From assembly GCA_030429865.1 (NCBI GenBank), contig JAUIFX010000025.1, positions 1 to 33,854 of the forward strand: a DNA stretch of 33,854 nt, given 5' to 3'. This DNA comes from Gammaproteobacteria bacterium (lineage in GTDB: Bacteria; Pseudomonadota; Gammaproteobacteria; Ga0077536). Numbering within the stretch: position 1 is the first letter of the stretch; each line of letters begins with the position of its first letter. The position numbers and the translations under genes are program-made. This document shows, one piece after another, positions 31,924-33,854 of this stretch. Below the pieces are notes generated by a model that searched no databases, was not told the origin of the DNA, and saw only the letters and a list, made by a program, of their open reading frames with translations.

Positions 31924-33854
31924 ATGATGCGATTCGCTTTCCCGGCCTGCCCTCCTGTCCTGACCCATGCGGCGGTCCCGCTGCGTGCGCCGGCGCTCAC
32001 CCTCGCCCTGCTGGCGGGACTGGCCGGCGGCTGCGGCGATTCGGGTACGAGTCCGCAAGAGGCGATCGCCGGCGCACGCGAGGCCGAGACCCCGCAGGAG
32101 CTCGCACGCAGCCTCGTCGACCTGCGCTCGGCCGCGCAGGCGGCGCCCGACAATGCCGAACTGCGCCTGGCGCTCGCGCGCCTTCATCTGAAAATGATGA
32201 ACGCGGCCAACGCCGAAAAGGACACCGACAAGGCGCGTGCCCTCGGCGCGCCGGCCGACGAGACCACCTTGCTGCGTGCGCGCGCCCTGTTCCTGGCCGG
32301 CAAGTACGTGGAACTGCTCGCCCTCAGCGCGCCGACCGATGCGGGCGCGGCGCGCGCCGAGGTACTCGCCCTGCAGGCCGAAGCCCATCTCGAGCGCGAT
32401 GACCGGGCCAGCGCGATCGCGGCGCTCGAAGCGGCGCGCGCGATCGCGCCCGAGACCGTTCCCGTCCGCATGGCCGCGGCGCGCCTCGAAGCTGCCGAAG
32501 GCGATGTCGCGGGCGCAGTCGCCGCGCTCGAAGCACTGCTCGCGGACGCCCCGGGCCATGGCCGGGCGTGGAGCGTGCTCGCCCGCTTCCACGAAGCCGA
32601 AGGCGACAAGGAGGCCGCCATCGCGGCGCTCGGCAAGGCCATACCCAACCTGTACATCGCGGTGCCGGAGCGCTACCGCCTGGCCCTGCTGTACATCGAG
32701 AAGGGCGACTATGCGAGTGCCGAACCGGTCGTCGAGGCCGTGCTCGCGCAGGCGCCGGACGATCCGCGCGCGCAATTCGCCGCCGGCCTGCTCGCCTTCG
32801 GCAAGCGCGAGTTCGCACCGGCCGCGGCGCATTTCGTCAAGATCAACGAGCCGGCGCGCGCCCTGCTGCGCAGCGTCAACTACTACGACGGCGTCACTGC
32901 GCTGGCCCTCGACAAGCCGGAGCAGGCCCTGCAGAAGCTGGAAATCGCGCGCGAGGCGTTCCCGAAATCACCCGACGTCAACTACCACCTCGCCCTCGCG
33001 CACCTGGAGATCGGTGATGTGCCCGGCGCGGAGAAGGTGCTGCAGGGCTTTCTCGCCCACGACCCGCTCAATCCCGAGGTGCTCGAACTGCTCGGCAAGC
33101 TGACCCTCGCCGAAGGCCGCGCCGAGGAGGGCATCGGCTACCTGCAGCAGGTGATCGATCTCAAGGGCGACTCGGCGCCGCTGCTGCTCGAGCTCGGCCA
33201 GGGCCTGCTCGCGGCCGGCCGCGTCGACGAGAGCCTGGCCCTGTTCGGCCAGGTGGCGGAGCTCGACGACGCCGCCGGCGCCGAAGGCAGTATCGGCGCG
33301 CTGCTCGCCTCCGATCGCATCGAACAGGCGCGGGCGGAAGTCGATCGCCTGCTCGCGGAGTCCCCCGATGCGCCGCTCGCCCACAACCTCGACGGCCTGG
33401 TCAAGCTGCGCGAGGGGCGCAACGACGCCGCGAAGGAAGCGTTTGCACGCGCGATGGTGCTCGATGCCGACTACCTGCCGGCGGTGTACAACCTGGTGCT
33501 TGCCGAACTGAACGGATTGGCGATTGACGCGGCCAAGAGTCACCTGGCGGGCGCGCTCACGGCCCATCCGCGCGACCTGCGGCTGCGCCTGCTCGCCGCC
33601 GACGCCGCCTTGCGCGAGAACGATGTCGCGAGCGCGCGCGGTCACCTGGAGGTGGCACTCGAAATCGCACCGCAGCATCCCGCGGCCAACCTCGCCATGG
33701 CGCAGGCGCTGGTCCGCGAGCGCAACTACGAACCGGCCATCGCGCACCTGAGCAGCGTGCGCAAGCGTTTCCCCGACCACCCCCTGGTACTTTCGCTGCT
33801 CGGCCACGCCCATCTCGAAACCGGGCATGCCGAGGACGCGGTCGCCGCGCTGTC
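31924..33854 (+). CDS. prsT: TPR-repeat lipoprotein, PrsT-like (PEP-CTERM system), 3' end outside window
   Basis: At least 643 residues, open to the right edge. The start at 31924 has GGAGA four bases upstream. A hydrophobic segment (LTLALLAGLAGGC) ends in a lipobox Cys, so it is a lipoprotein. The rest is a continuous run of tetratricopeptide repeats with the usual A/L/G/Y/A/P pattern, for instance AIAALEAARAIAPETVPVRM, HLALAHLEIGDVPGAEKVL and EALLADAPGHGRAWSVLARF. The XrtA-system protein PrsT has this layout (lipoprotein Cys followed by about 900 residues of TPR) and is found beside PrsK/PrsR. The assignment rests on layout and on the divergent PEP-CTERM gene; another large TPR lipoprotein is possible. 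Confidence 0.8.
   Translation, partial: MMRFAFPACPPVLTHAAVPLRAPALTLALLAGLAGGCGDSGTSPQEAIAGAREAETPQELARSLVDLRSAAQAAPDNAELRLALARLHLKMMNAANAEKDTDKARALGAPADETTLLRARALFLAGKYVELLALSAPTDAGAARAEVLALQAEAHLERDDRASAIAALEAARAIAPETVPVRMAAARLEAAEGDVAGAVAALEALLADAPGHGRAWSVLARFHEAEGDKEAAIAALGKAIPNLYIAVPERYRLALLYIEKGDYASAEPVVEAVLAQAPDDPRAQFAAGLLAFGKREFAPAAAHFVKINEPARALLRSVNYYDGVTALALDKPEQALQKLEIAREAFPKSPDVNYHLALAHLEIGDVPGAEKVLQGFLAHDPLNPEVLELLGKLTLAEGRAEEGIGYLQQVIDLKGDSAPLLLELGQGLLAAGRVDESLALFGQVAELDDAAGAEGSIGALLASDRIEQARAEVDRLLAESPDAPLAHNLDGLVKLREGRNDAAKEAFARAMVLDADYLPAVYNLVLAELNGLAIDAAKSHLAGALTAHPRDLRLRLLAADAALRENDVASARGHLEVALEIAPQHPAANLAMAQALVRERNYEPAIAHLSSVRKRFPDHPLVLSLLGHAHLETGHAEDAVAAL

Overview
The window is GC-rich, densely coding DNA from a Gram-negative bacterium. 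Lipoprotein signals, outer-membrane beta-barrels, a Lol/MacB-like ABC system and a PEP-CTERM/exosortase-type gene set point to a proteobacterium. A gammaproteobacterium of the steroid- or terpenoid-degrading kind is my best guess, but this is inferred from gene content only. I see no rRNA, tRNA, CRISPR array, transposase or integrase.

Positions 1 to about 12,400 hold a catabolic block. After a partial membrane or periplasmic protein gene at the left edge come an LLM-class flavin oxidoreductase, a class V aminotransferase, a periplasmic PQQ-dependent dehydrogenase, an NTF2-like protein and a glutamine amidotransferase-like protein. Next is a tight three-gene operon (D-aminoacylase-type amidohydrolase, a 118-aa unknown, Rieske oxygenase alpha subunit). 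It is divergent from a P450 gene that overlaps a second, amidohydrolase-2 type hydrolase gene. A small cupin closes the block. A Baeyer-Villiger-type monooxygenase and a divergent SDR (16,203-18,772) probably belong to the same metabolic theme. No ferredoxin or reductase partner for the Rieske protein or the P450 is present.

Positions 12,500 to 22,000 hold envelope and surface genes: a lipoprotein L,D-transpeptidase, a beta-barrel protein of the exopolysaccharide/PEP-CTERM type, a secreted protein with a VPLPAP-type C-terminal anchor, a patatin-like phospholipase with a cyclic-nucleotide-binding domain, a small unknown protein, and an acyltransferase of the exosortase-associated family.

Positions 22,000 to 30,335 look like one trans-envelope transport module: an outer-membrane DUF1302-like barrel, a LolD/MacB-like ATPase, a LolA-like periplasmic protein and two paralogous FtsX-type permeases. 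A VAO-type flavoprotein and a multi-pass membrane protein are co-transcribed with the permeases. The first permease carries an N-terminal MJ0042-type zinc ribbon, which I consider the most unusual single gene here.

Positions 30,383 to 33,854 hold a PEP-CTERM protein gene with a strong intrinsic terminator and a good sigma-54 promoter match, divergent from a TPR lipoprotein resembling PrsT that runs off the right edge. Several convergent gene pairs are separated by GC-rich perfect dyads without T-tracts, probably acting as bidirectional terminators.
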